The position numbers were made by a program, and so were the translations under genes. Below, one piece after another: positions 34,157-42,073 of a stretch of DNA of 64,000 bases. Numbering within the stretch: position 1 is the stretch's first letter; each line of letters begins with the position of its first letter. A model generated the notes under the pieces. It was not told where the DNA came from. It was given only the letters and a program-made list of their open reading frames with translations, and did not search any database. The DNA comes from Ornithinibacillus caprae. GTDB taxonomy: Bacteria; Bacillota; Bacilli; Bacillales; Amphibacillaceae. The stretch lies in the NCBI RefSeq assembly GCF_009728145.1, contig NZ_WOCA01000011.1:1-64000 (forward strand), given 5' to 3'.

Positions 34157-35284
34157 TTATTTCTTTTTAGTTGCTTCTGTCATTTGATGCCAAATGGATC
34201 CTTTTGCTTCTTCTCCGCCTTGTATTCGTGTTAAAGCCATTTTTGCTTGCATACGGACTTCAAATTCTGGATCATTAAGAGCATTTTTTAAAGCAGAAAT
34301 TGCTGTTTCATCTCCTATTTCATATAAAAACATAGCTGCCCGCCATCGAACCAGTCTACTGGGATCTTCTAATGTTTGAATCATTTTGGGAATGGCTTCT
34401 GTAAATCCAAGGTCGGAAAGACAATCTCCTGCTGTACGACGTACGTTTACAGCCTTATCATTTAATGCTTTATAAAGATATGGAAGTACTGCTTGATCTT
34501 CAATCATTCCTAAATATGCAGTAGCAAGTCTGCGGATTGATGCCTTTTCATCATCTAATGCTTTATCTAAAACAGGTAGGTCTTCAAGTGTTGGATCCAT
34601 ACGATCTAGTGCTGCATACCGTTCCTTCCAGTTCGGGTTATCTAGCATTTCTAACGTTACCTTTTTCCATGGGCGGTTTTCTTCAAACTGCTTCGACTCG
34701 GAAGCTAGCCTTATTAGATTGGATAATCGTTCTTCATGATAACTTGCAGTAATCTCTTCAACAACCTCTGGACCGATTTCTTCTGGTGCACCATATCGTG
34801 GGCTTTGTTCTACCCATTTACGTTCTTCAAGCATATTATCTGAAACAGTCGAGGCTTCTATTACTGCATTCATGAACTGATCAGGAAGTCCAAATCGATG
34901 CTCTTTATCCCCTTCTTCAAGTTTGACTTGCATGGGGATATTCCGAAACATTTGAATAAATACCTTAACTTCTCCAAAGTGCTCGTCTACGGAATTAGCT
35001 GGATCGTCTAGCGATTCATCTTTTGACGCGCCAAATAGCTCTTGTACTTCCGGTAATATTTGTTCCCAGGCAACTCGTGGGTCTCTTTCCAGGGCGATAA
35101 AGTCGATAACTCGATATAACCCCTTTACCCCGTTGATATCAAACAGTTCTTTAACATAATTAGGGGCACCTGAAAGGTCATCATCACGTTTATAGTTTTC
35201 TGTATTACCATCAGCTAATCGTTCATCTACAATAATCTTCATAGAATATGGGCTTGGTGTTGGTTCAATCGCTAAAATCTTCAA
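34157..35284 (-). CDS. CvfC-like conserved virulence factor (Nfu-N + HEAT repeats)
   Basis: 375 residues from TTG 35284 with GGGGGAG five bases upstream. Residues about 1-90 match the Nfu/NifU N-terminal domain (IEPTPSPYSMKIIVDE, VKGLYRVIDFIALERD). Residues about 210-370 are HEAT-like repeats (KASIRRLATAYLGMIEDQAV, KAVNVRRTAGDCLSDLGFTE, SRLVRWRAAMFLYEIGDETA, PEFEVRMQAKMALTRI). In Staphylococcus the homologue CvfC influences virulence gene expression; the molecular role is unknown, perhaps iron-sulfur related. Monocistronic. Confidence 0.8.
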   Translation of the reverse strand: MKILAIEPTPSPYSMKIIVDERLADGNTENYKRDDDLSGAPNYVKELFDINGVKGLYRVIDFIALERDPRVAWEQILPEVQELFGASKDESLDDPANSVDEHFGEVKVFIQMFRNIPMQVKLEEGDKEHRFGLPDQFMNAVIEASTVSDNMLEERKWVEQSPRYGAPEEIGPEVVEEITASYHEERLSNLIRLASESKQFEENRPWKKVTLEMLDNPNWKERYAALDRMDPTLEDLPVLDKALDDEKASIRRLATAYLGMIEDQAVLPYLYKALNDKAVNVRRTAGDCLSDLGFTEAIPKMIQTLEDPSRLVRWRAAMFLYEIGDETAISALKNALNDPEFEVRMQAKMALTRIQGGEEAKGSIWHQMTEATKKK

Positions 35285-35332
35285 TACTACTCCCCCTCAC
35301 AAAGCTATCATTAAAATTGATCGTATCATAAA

Positions 35333-35383
35333 CGAGGAGTGCCTGTCACTTGTCGAAATTCGACAAGTGACAGGCACTCCTCG
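35333..35383. repeat. Long perfect palindrome (family C, copy 1)
   Basis: A 25-base arm starting CGAGGAGTGCCTGTCAC and ending GTCGAA, a single A, then the exact reverse complement. It is 51 bp long, between the divergent CvfC-like and secreted-protein genes. A second copy lies at 46024-46062. Perfect palindromes of this size resemble REP-type elements. Confidence 0.9.
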
Positions 35384-35472
35384 AACTTCGAATTTCGAAT
35401 CTAGAATGAATGAAACATTTATGTAGAAGTGGTCGTCTTATGTATAGAGACCTGTTTGGAAGGAGTTTTTAA

Positions 35473-36168
35473 ATGAGACTGTACATGAAAGTGATGATAG
35501 GAATTGTGTTGTTTTTTTCTGTTTGCTTTATGGGATTCATACCTGTTTTTGCAAGTGTTGATATGGAGGATGACTTTCTAGAAAAGCTAGAGGAATGGGA
35601 AGAACAAGGAATTGATCCGAACCATACCGAAGTAGTGTTAACTATCAATGATTACATTGAAAATAATATCGATTCAAATGTATTTGCAAGTCTTCACATT
35701 GATCGGGAGCAAAGAGATCTGGGCGTAATTGTGCTTTCGTTTACCGAAGAAATCTCAGCGGAGCATAAGAGTCATATCGAAGGATTGTTAGATGAACATG
35801 CAGAAATTGAGTTTCGAACAGTTGATTATACTGAGGAAGAATTAATAAAAAAGCAGCAGGAAATTGACTTACTTGAATTAGAAAATGAAGGTATTTCCGT
35901 TGTTCATACTGGTGTTGACGTCATTGCTAATAAAGTAGAGGTAGGAATCGACCCATATAATGATGAGGAAGCGGCAGTGATTTACGAAAAATACGGCGAT
36001 GAGATGATCACGGTTGTAGAAGGTAAACAGGCTACTATACTAAATGGAGACAATCGTGCGGAAACTGAAGTTAACGATGTAGAAATTGTGGAGGAATCGG
36101 AAGAAGATAAAAACTGGTTTCTAAAAATAGTTACTTCAATTAGTAACTGGTTTAGTAATCTTTTTTAA
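35473..36168 (+). CDS. Secreted or membrane-associated acidic protein, unknown
   Basis: 231 residues from ATG 35473 (AAGGAG upstream; ATG 35485 also possible). A signal peptide (MKVMIGIVLFFSVCFMGFIP, then VFAS) ends near residue 28. The mature protein is acidic, with alternating beta and helical segments (FASLHIDREQRDLGVIVLSF, EISAEHKSHIEGLL) reminiscent of protease pro-domain or inhibitor folds. It ends in a short amphipathic tail (NWFLKIVTSISNWFSNLF). I do not recognise a family. It lies immediately upstream of the macrolide-type leader but has its own ribosome binding site. Confidence 0.65.
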   Translation: MRLYMKVMIGIVLFFSVCFMGFIPVFASVDMEDDFLEKLEEWEEQGIDPNHTEVVLTINDYIENNIDSNVFASLHIDREQRDLGVIVLSFTEEISAEHKSHIEGLLDEHAEIEFRTVDYTEEELIKKQQEIDLLELENEGISVVHTGVDVIANKVEVGIDPYNDEEAAVIYEKYGDEMITVVEGKQATILNGDNRAETEVNDVEIVEESEEDKNWFLKIVTSISNWFSNLF

Positions 36169-36213
36169 TATGTGATATTCTTGGGGTATCTAATAAGAAC
36201 GGAGGTTTTCTTA

Positions 36214-36255
36214 GTGGCATTTGTAAGATTGCGATTCCAAACTTTGAACAACTAA
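36214..36255 (+). CDS. Macrolide-sensing leader peptide, ErmDL-like
   Basis: GTG 36214 lies 8 bases behind ACGGAGG and encodes MAFVRLRFQTLNN. The ErmD/ErmK leader peptide of Bacillus ends MRLRFPTLNQ, so seven of nine residues from RLRF onward are the same, including the Arg-Leu-Arg macrolide arrest motif. In ErmDL the drug-bound ribosome stops with Leu in the P site and Arg in the A site, here codons 36229-36231 and 36232-36234. The ORF's last codons overlap hairpin 1. The short ORF and its match are seen directly; function by analogy. Confidence 0.8.
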   Translation: MAFVRLRFQTLNN

Positions 36256-36398
36256 CTGAATATGTTCAAAGACTCTGCTTGTGCTGCAGAGTAAACGGGA
36301 ATGGTCTGCCCTTTTTTAGGAAACTTTATAATATAAAAAGTATGGAGGGGGGGTCTAGTGAACCCTCTTTTTTCTAAATACTAATATCCACTGTTTAC

Positions 36399-36426
36399 AA
36401 AAGCACAGGCAGACGTCTGTGCTTTT
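36399..36426 (+). terminator. Terminator upstream of mph (attenuator)
   Basis: AAAAGCACAG (36399-36408) pairs with CTGTGCTTTT (36417-36426) and is followed by TGTTATT. It lies between the leader ORF and mph, where it would stop transcription before the structural gene. Confidence 0.8.
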
Positions 36427-36486
36427 TGTTATTAGCATATAGCAAAGTTTTTAACTATCAAAATAAAATAATAAGGAAGTGTTCGC

Positions 36487-37386
36487 ATGACTTTAACAAA
36501 TGAACAAGTAATAGAAATTGCATTAAAGCATGGATTAAAACTACAGCAGAATTCTTTAGTGCGTAATGAATCTGGGCTAGATTTTCAAGTTGTTTTTGCG
36601 AGTGATGATGCAGGGGAAAAGTGGGTTTTACGTTTACCTAGACGTAATGATGTTGTTCCAACTGCGAAAAAAGAAAAAAAGATCTTAGAACTTGTTAAAG
36701 GAAAACTGCCAATACAGTCACCTGTTTGGGAAGTTTTCTCCGATGATTTAATAGCTTATAAACAGTTAAAAGGTGTCCCTGCAGGAACCATCGATCCGGA
36801 AGCAAAAGCATATGTATGGGAGATTGATGAAAAAAATGTACCTACACATTTTAATCAGACATTGGGTAAAGCCATGGTAGCTTTGCATAATGTGGATCAT
36901 AAAGGTGTGCTAGAAATAGGAATTCCAACGAAGGGGCCAAAGGACATTAGGGTATCTATGAAAGAGAGAATGGATAATGTGAAATCGGAATTTGGGGTTG
37001 GGGAAGAACTTTGGAAACGGTGGCAAAATTGGCTTCAAAATGATGATTTTTGGCCAAAACAAACAGCGTTTATTCACGGTGATTTACATGCTGGTCATAT
37101 ATTAATTGATCGAGGCACTCAGGTTACGGGATTTATTGATTGGACAGAGGCTAGGGTTGATGATCCGGCACATGACTTTGTCTCTCATAATATGATATTT
37201 GGGGAGAAGGCCCTTAAAGAATTGATGAAAGCGTATGAAGAAGCAGGGGGCTATGTGTGGCCGAAAATGTTTGAGCATATTATGGAACTAACGGCTGCAT
37301 ATCCAGTAGGAATAGCAGAGTTTGCAATCAAATCGGATCTGGATGAATATAAGGAAATGGCCAAGCAAACACTTGGGGTAAAGTAG
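36487..37386 (+). CDS. mph: Macrolide 2'-phosphotransferase, Mph family
   Basis: 299 residues, an APH-like kinase fold. N-lobe: WVLRLPRRNDVVPTAKKEKK with the ATP-contact Lys. C-lobe: FIHGDLHAGHILID with the catalytic Asp (about residue 199), and VTGFIDWTEARVDDPAHDF with the metal-binding Asp (about 218). HGDLHxGHxLxD plus GxIDWTEA is the macrolide phosphotransferase signature. The enzyme transfers a GTP- or ATP-derived phosphate to the 2'-OH of macrolide desosamine, inactivating the drug. Chromosomal relatives exist in Bacillus. The upstream leader with an ErmDL-like peptide and a terminator indicates drug-inducible expression. ATG 36487 has AAGGAAG upstream. Confidence 0.87.
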   Translation: MTLTNEQVIEIALKHGLKLQQNSLVRNESGLDFQVVFASDDAGEKWVLRLPRRNDVVPTAKKEKKILELVKGKLPIQSPVWEVFSDDLIAYKQLKGVPAGTIDPEAKAYVWEIDEKNVPTHFNQTLGKAMVALHNVDHKGVLEIGIPTKGPKDIRVSMKERMDNVKSEFGVGEELWKRWQNWLQNDDFWPKQTAFIHGDLHAGHILIDRGTQVTGFIDWTEARVDDPAHDFVSHNMIFGEKALKELMKAYEEAGGYVWPKMFEHIMELTAAYPVGIAEFAIKSDLDEYKEMAKQTLGVK

Positions 37387-37393
37387 TCAAATT

Positions 37394-37423
37394 AGAGCAT
37401 CTCTTTAAAAGGGGTGCTCTTTT
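37394..37423 (+). terminator. Terminator after mph
   Basis: AGAGCATC (37394-37401) pairs with GGTGCTCT (37413-37420) with one wobble, followed by TTTC. Confidence 0.7.
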
Positions 37424-37523
37424 CTTATTGCTACGAATACAACATTTAAATAATTTGTAGTATAAAGCACCAAACATAAACGAAACCTATCAAATGAAAC
37501 GTACATACGATTGGGGTGAGAAA

Positions 37524-38786
37524 ATGCCGTACAGAGAGCAAATACCGATTGATAAAGGATTAGATAATAGCTTGTCTTTAATGATGGAAGGCTACCGATA
37601 TATTTCGAATAGACGAGAGAAGTTTGGAAGGGATATCTTTGAAACACGACTTCTAGGTGGTCAGAAAGCGATTTGTATAGCAGGAAAGGATGCAGCTGAA
37701 GTTTTTTATGATGAGGAAAAGTTTATCCGACAAGGAGCTGCCCCAAAAAGAGTGAGACAAACTATTTTTGGTGAGAAAGCAATTCAAACAATGGATGGTG
37801 CCTCCCACGAACACCGTAAAGCAGTATTTATGTCACTAATGAGTCGTGAGAGCTTAGAAGAAGTTGTGCATATTACGAGGGATGAATATGACCAATTTAT
37901 CTCACGCTGGGAAGGAATGGATCGAGTTGTCCTTTTTGAGGAATCCAAGGAATTACTAACACGAGTTGCTTGTCGCTGGGCAGGGGTTCCTTTACAGGAA
38001 GAAGAGGTTAAAATTAGAACAAATCAACTTGCAGCATTATTCGATTCGGCTGCTGCAGTCGGACCAAGACATTGGCGTGGTAGACAGGCTCGTAATAGTT
38101 CAGAGAGTTGGATTAAGGGTATGATCGAGCAGATTCGTGCTGGGAATATGGAAACACAAGAAGGAACAGCACTCCATGAATTGGCTTGGTATCGTGATTC
38201 CAATGGGAAATTGTTAAATAGTCAGGTGACTGCTGTTGAAGTTATCAATATATTACGTCCTATTGTAGCTATTGCGGTATATATTGCATTTTGTGCATTG
38301 GCAATACATGATTTCCCAGAGCAAGCTGGCAAGTTAACTAGTAAAGATGATTCCTATGATGAAATGTTTGTCCAAGAGGTTCGAAGATATTATCCATTTT
38401 TTCCATTTGCGGCTGCCAGGGTAAAAAAAGACTTTTTATGGAAAGGGCATGATTTTAAAAAGGGGAATTTAGTGTTGTTAGATATTTATGGAACAAACCA
38501 CCACCGGGACATTTGGGAACGCCCTTGGGAGTTTAATCCAAAGAGATTTGCAGATCGCAAGGATGATCCATTTGATTTTATACCTCAAGGTGGTGGGGAT
38601 TATCATAAAGGACATCGTTGTCCCGGAGAATGGTTAACAATTGAGGTTATGAAAGTTAGTGTAGATACCTTTGTGCGGAAAATGTATTATGATATGCCTA
38701 AGCAGGATTTAAATTATAGTATGATGAGAATGCCTAGTTTACCGAAAAGTAGGGTTATCCTTACAAATATAAAACGGAAGCTCTGA
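37524..38786 (+). CDS. Cytochrome P450 CYP152, fatty-acid peroxygenase (YbdT-like)
   Basis: 420 residues from ATG 37524 (GGGGTGAG upstream). It has the CYP152 features: NILRPIVAIAVYIAF with the Arg (about 245) that binds the fatty-acid carboxylate in place of the usual acid/alcohol pair, the EVRRYYPFFPF ExxR motif, and the haem Cys (about 366) in GGGDYHKGHRCPGEWL. B. subtilis YbdT uses H2O2 to hydroxylate long-chain fatty acids at alpha or beta carbons without a reductase. No redox partner is encoded nearby, in keeping with this. Monocistronic. Confidence 0.92.
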   Translation: MPYREQIPIDKGLDNSLSLMMEGYRYISNRREKFGRDIFETRLLGGQKAICIAGKDAAEVFYDEEKFIRQGAAPKRVRQTIFGEKAIQTMDGASHEHRKAVFMSLMSRESLEEVVHITRDEYDQFISRWEGMDRVVLFEESKELLTRVACRWAGVPLQEEEVKIRTNQLAALFDSAAAVGPRHWRGRQARNSSESWIKGMIEQIRAGNMETQEGTALHELAWYRDSNGKLLNSQVTAVEVINILRPIVAIAVYIAFCALAIHDFPEQAGKLTSKDDSYDEMFVQEVRRYYPFFPFAAARVKKDFLWKGHDFKKGNLVLLDIYGTNHHRDIWERPWEFNPKRFADRKDDPFDFIPQGGGDYHKGHRCPGEWLTIEVMKVSVDTFVRKMYYDMPKQDLNYSMMRMPSLPKSRVILTNIKRKL

Positions 38787-38801
38787 TGTTTTTTGCATCA
38801 G
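38783..38801 (+). terminator. P450 gene terminator
   Basis: CTGATG (38783-38788) and CATCAG (38796-38801) with flanking pairs, then GGTTTTTTC. Confidence 0.65.
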
Positions 38802-38815
38802 GGTTTTTTCTATTG

Positions 38816-38837
38816 GCAGATAAGAAAGCTTTCTTAT
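38816..38837 (+). repeat. Family B repeat, left-end fragment
   Basis: GCAGATAAGAAAGCTTTCTTAT matches the first hairpin of family B; the rest is absent. It lies between the P450 and spore hydrolase genes. Confidence 0.55.
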
Positions 38838-38971
38838 AATTCATACGTTAACTGAATTAACGTTTCTAAATCTAAATGTATTAATAATAATGAATTTCCC
38901 TTCATTTTTATACTAGGACAAGTCATTGATGAATAACTTGATAAGTAGATACTGTAACTGGGGGAATTTAA

Positions 38972-40384
38972 ATGGAAATTCATGTCGTGAAACGTGGTGA
39001 ATCCCTATGGAGGATCGCGCAGATGTATAATGCGGATGTGAACCAAATATCGTTAGTAAATCAGTTGGAAAATCCTAATGTGCTTGTAGGAGGGCAGGCA
39101 CTTGTTATTCCTGAGCTTGATCAAGAATATGTTGTACAATCGGGAGAGAGTCTTTGGCAGGTGGCAAATCGTATAGGAATTACGGTTGAAGATCTTGTTC
39201 AAGTAAATGGCATAACAGATCCTAATTTAATTTATGTTGGTGAGATGCTTAAACTACCCTTTTTTCCTCACAATGTACAGCCAGGTGAATATCTCTGGTC
39301 CATCGCACAACGCTACGGAGTTACCATTAATCAAATATTACAAGTAAATAATATTGAAAGTCCCTCATTAATTTATCCAGGTCAAACATTGAGAATCCCA
39401 ACGGAAGCTAAACCTATTATTGAAGTTAATGCGTATACTACCCAAATGAATGAATCAGGTAGGCAGGAAGTTTTGGCTTTAGGTAGAAATTTCACCTATT
39501 TATCGCCTTTCATGTATAGCTATCGAGAAGATGGTTCGCTTACAGAGATGCAGGATGTACAAGTAATAGAGGCGTCGAGAGCTAATAATGTCTTACCACT
39601 TCTTGTGTTAACCAATTACTCCAATCAAACATTTGATTCAGATTTAGGTGCTGCTTTACTGCGAAATACAACAGCACAGGAAACATTAATAACGAACATT
39701 CTAAGTATAATGCGAGAAAAGGGGTATTCCGGATTAAATATTGACTTTGAATATTTATATCCGGAAGATCGTGAAAATTATAATGCTTTTTTACGAAGGG
39801 TTGTCGCAAGGTTACGTCCAGAAGGTTATTCTGTGTCAACCGCTTTAGCACCAAAGGAAAGAGCCGACCAGCAGGGCTTATTATACGAAGCTCATGATTA
39901 TTCAGCCCACGGAGAAATCGTGGATTTTGTTGTTTTAATGACCTATGAATGGGGATGGGCTGGGGGGGAACCTTGGGCAATTGCACCGATTAATAAAATA
40001 CGTGATGTCCTAGATTATGCTGTAACTGCCATTCCTACAAATAAGATTTTGATGGGAATTCCGTTATATGGTCGAGATTGGCGTATTCCGTGGGTCCAAG
40101 GGACAATAGCGCAGACAGTTAGCCCAGTACAAGCGGTGAATCGAGCGGCTGATTATGGAGTTGATATCCAGTATCATGAGACATACCAAGCTCCGTACTA
40201 TAGGTATATGGATGAAAATCAACAAGAACATGAGGTGTGGTTTGAAGATGCTCGTAGTATGCAAGCGAAATATGACCTAATAAAGGAGTACGGATTAAGA
40301 GGGGGGAGCTATTGGGTTTTAGGAAATCGTTTCCCACAAAACTGGGCAGTGTTGCAAGACAACTTTACGATTCGGAAATTGTAA
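38972..40384 (+). CDS. Spore peptidoglycan hydrolase, three LysM + GH18 (SleL/YaaH-like)
   Basis: 470 residues. Three LysM modules lie at about 3-47, 50-95 and 98-142, each starting with a VxxGExLWxIA-type sequence. The GH18 barrel covers about 150-465, with the catalytic segment GYSGLNIDFEYL (Asp and Glu at the DxE position) and VLMTYEWGWAGGEPW. In B. subtilis and B. cereus such enzymes are N-acetylglucosaminidases that degrade cortex fragments during germination. Characterised SleL/YaaH proteins have two LysM; the third is unusual. No signal peptide is needed for forespore-made coat enzymes. The presence of this gene supports a spore-forming host. Confidence 0.88.
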   Translation: MEIHVVKRGESLWRIAQMYNADVNQISLVNQLENPNVLVGGQALVIPELDQEYVVQSGESLWQVANRIGITVEDLVQVNGITDPNLIYVGEMLKLPFFPHNVQPGEYLWSIAQRYGVTINQILQVNNIESPSLIYPGQTLRIPTEAKPIIEVNAYTTQMNESGRQEVLALGRNFTYLSPFMYSYREDGSLTEMQDVQVIEASRANNVLPLLVLTNYSNQTFDSDLGAALLRNTTAQETLITNILSIMREKGYSGLNIDFEYLYPEDRENYNAFLRRVVARLRPEGYSVSTALAPKERADQQGLLYEAHDYSAHGEIVDFVVLMTYEWGWAGGEPWAIAPINKIRDVLDYAVTAIPTNKILMGIPLYGRDWRIPWVQGTIAQTVSPVQAVNRAADYGVDIQYHETYQAPYYRYMDENQQEHEVWFEDARSMQAKYDLIKEYGLRGGSYWVLGNRFPQNWAVLQDNFTIRKL

Positions 40385-40398
40385 CGGATTAACGATCA

Positions 40399-40440
40399 AA
40401 AAAACACCATTAACGAAGATAGTCGTTGAGGGTGTTTTTT
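40399..40440 (+). terminator. Intrinsic terminator
   Basis: AAAAAACACC (40399-40408) and GGTGTTTTTT (40431-40440), with an inner AACGA/TCGTT stem, directly behind the spore hydrolase gene. Confidence 0.85.
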
Positions 40441-40523
40441 ATGATTATAGAGGATTTTGCAGAAATTTGTTGAATGGGTTAGTATAGGATTTTGATAGAA
40501 GCGGTTATTTAGGAGGAAATCAG

Positions 40524-41459
40524 TTGAAGGAAAAGGTTTTATGGGTAGGAATATTACTAGTTTTAATAAGTAACATTGGTAATTATATATTTTTTCAATC
40601 TAAACAATTAGAAGAGCCGATATTTTTAGATCATTATATTACAAAAGAAATTTACGACGAACAGCATGAGGTTCAACTTACTTTTTATTATCTAACTAAC
40701 AAGAAAGATCCTGATACAGTTAGCTATGCAGAGGTTAATGAGGTTATGTTACATCCTGAAAATAATGCATGGATGTGGTTTGATAATCATCAACAACCTC
40801 GAGTACACTATGAACAAGAATATAGTCACTATTATTTAATGGCTGCTACATTTCGTGTTCCTGTAGATATGTTAAGTTTGGAAGCCGGTGATTCATGGTC
40901 ATTTGAAAATATCAATGTTTATTTTTCGAATGGTCAACAAGTAGCTGATATCGGTAAGGTAAAAATCACGAAGTTGAATCGGGCTAATGAGGGATTTGAT
41001 TTTCGTATGAGTGGTAGCAGTCATAGGGGTGTGAATGTTATTACGGCTAGAGAAAAATTAAATATAGTAGATATTCAGCTGCCTTTTGCCGAAGAAATCT
41101 CGAATGATATTGCTATGAAGGTAGATTCGGATAATGAACAAATAAAAGAGGAATTTGACTACCACCAAACTCGTTCGGATAGTGCTGGAGACGATCTTCA
41201 AATTGCCTGGAAGGATGTACCCGGAATAGAATTAACCCAAGATGTGTTTCCAATTACTTTGGAAAAAGACGGTTGGATAAAAATCTCTACAAAACTAAGT
41301 GATAACCGAATAAGCTTCTTTGATTTTTCTATGAGTGTTATCGGAGAAACAGAATCAGGTGAGGAAATTATTGGCCAAAGCCATATACTAGATCATCCAT
41401 ACCTAGAATCTGAAGATGTTCAGGAGCTTATCAATAAAAAGGGAGGAGGAACGAAATGA
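40524..41459 (+). CDS. Membrane-anchored extracytoplasmic protein, unknown
   Basis: 311 residues from TTG 40524 with AGGAGGAAATCAG upstream. One N-terminal helix (about 5-24) anchors a large, mainly beta, hydrophilic domain. I see Trp/Tyr-rich segments (NNAWMWFDNHQQPRVHYEQE) but no known motif. It overlaps the next gene, a small polytopic protein, by 4 bases, so the two likely act together at the membrane. Base composition is like the neighbours. The function is not recognised. Confidence 0.6.
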   Translation: MKEKVLWVGILLVLISNIGNYIFFQSKQLEEPIFLDHYITKEIYDEQHEVQLTFYYLTNKKDPDTVSYAEVNEVMLHPENNAWMWFDNHQQPRVHYEQEYSHYYLMAATFRVPVDMLSLEAGDSWSFENINVYFSNGQQVADIGKVKITKLNRANEGFDFRMSGSSHRGVNVITAREKLNIVDIQLPFAEEISNDIAMKVDSDNEQIKEEFDYHQTRSDSAGDDLQIAWKDVPGIELTQDVFPITLEKDGWIKISTKLSDNRISFFDFSMSVIGETESGEEIIGQSHILDHPYLESEDVQELINKKGGGTK

Positions 41460-42034
41460 GTAATTCATTTAGAAAAATATTTTGGGGCTTTTTCTTAGTA
41501 TTAGTTGAAATCAATATCTTAATCGATATTCTTCCTGATCCAGTTGGTTATTTCTTAATAATTTCAGGTTTATCAAGTTTGATAGAGGAATTTACGATTG
41601 GTAAAAAAGCACTGAATTGGGCGATTGTATTGTGTATTCTATCAATCCCGAGTGTTTTCGTGTCACAACATTCAATTAATCAAACAATTAATCCTTTATC
41701 GTTTTGGCATATATACATATCAGTATTAGCTTTATTAAAGATAATTCTAGTTTTCTACATGTTTCAGCTTATGGTTAGGATTGCAAGAGAGTGGAGAGCA
41801 GAAAATTTACTAGATTGGACGTTTAAATTTTCTAAAATATACTTGGTATTCATGTTTATCTTTTTAATGTTGCAATCATTTCATATGAATGTAAACACTG
41901 ATTTTGTCATGGGGATATCTGTTGTATGCTTAATCGGAGCATTAATTGTGGAAATAATGTTTTTGGTGTTACTACGCCGTTTTAAGAAGCTAGATGAAGA
42001 TTTTTCTGATTCTAATAACTCTACTTTAGCTTAA
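41456..42034 (+). CDS. Small polytopic membrane protein, unknown
   Basis: 192 residues with five to six predicted helices (about 8-24, 28-44, 55-70, 84-105, 123-140, 150-172) and a charged C-terminus. Translationally coupled (ATGA) to the preceding anchored protein. No family motif is recognised; the conserved-looking DILPDPVGYFLIISGLSSL near the N-terminus occurs in uncharacterised Bacillaceae membrane proteins. It ends at a strong terminator. Confidence 0.65.
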   Translation: MSNSFRKIFWGFFLVLVEINILIDILPDPVGYFLIISGLSSLIEEFTIGKKALNWAIVLCILSIPSVFVSQHSINQTINPLSFWHIYISVLALLKIILVFYMFQLMVRIAREWRAENLLDWTFKFSKIYLVFMFIFLMLQSFHMNVNTDFVMGISVVCLIGALIVEIMFLVLLRRFKKLDEDFSDSNNSTLA

Positions 42035-42037
42035 CAA

Positions 42038-42070
42038 AGAAAGGAGAAATCTCGGGAACTTCTCCTTTCT
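42038..42070. terminator. Bidirectional terminator
   Basis: AGAAAGGAGAA (42038-42048) and TTCTCCTTTCT (42060-42070), perfect 11-bp stem between convergent genes. Confidence 0.8.
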
Positions 42071-42073
42071 AAT

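Larger units (their letters stand above)
36201..36426 (+). promoter_or_regulatory. Macrolide-responsive attenuator leader of mph
   Basis: The leader has a strong ribosome binding site (ACGGAGG, 36199-36205), the 13-codon ORF, then hairpin 1 CTTTGAACA/TGTTCAAAG (36242-36250/36263-36271) overlapping the end of that ORF. Hairpin 2 is ACTCTGC/GCAGAGT (36272-36278/36286-36292), then come a T-run after GTCTGCCC, another after CCCTC, and a final terminator (36399-36426). GTCTGCC (36304-36310) is complementary to GGCAGAC (36408-36414) in the terminator loop, an alternative pairing. A ribosome paused at the RLR codons would mask the left arm of hairpin 1. The mechanism is inferred by analogy to ermD/ermK. 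Confidence 0.7.

Noticed and set aside
36170-36486. T-box or metabolite riboswitch before mph
   Set aside because: No T-box TGGNACC bulge, specifier stem or known aptamer motif is seen, whereas the leader peptide explains the structure.
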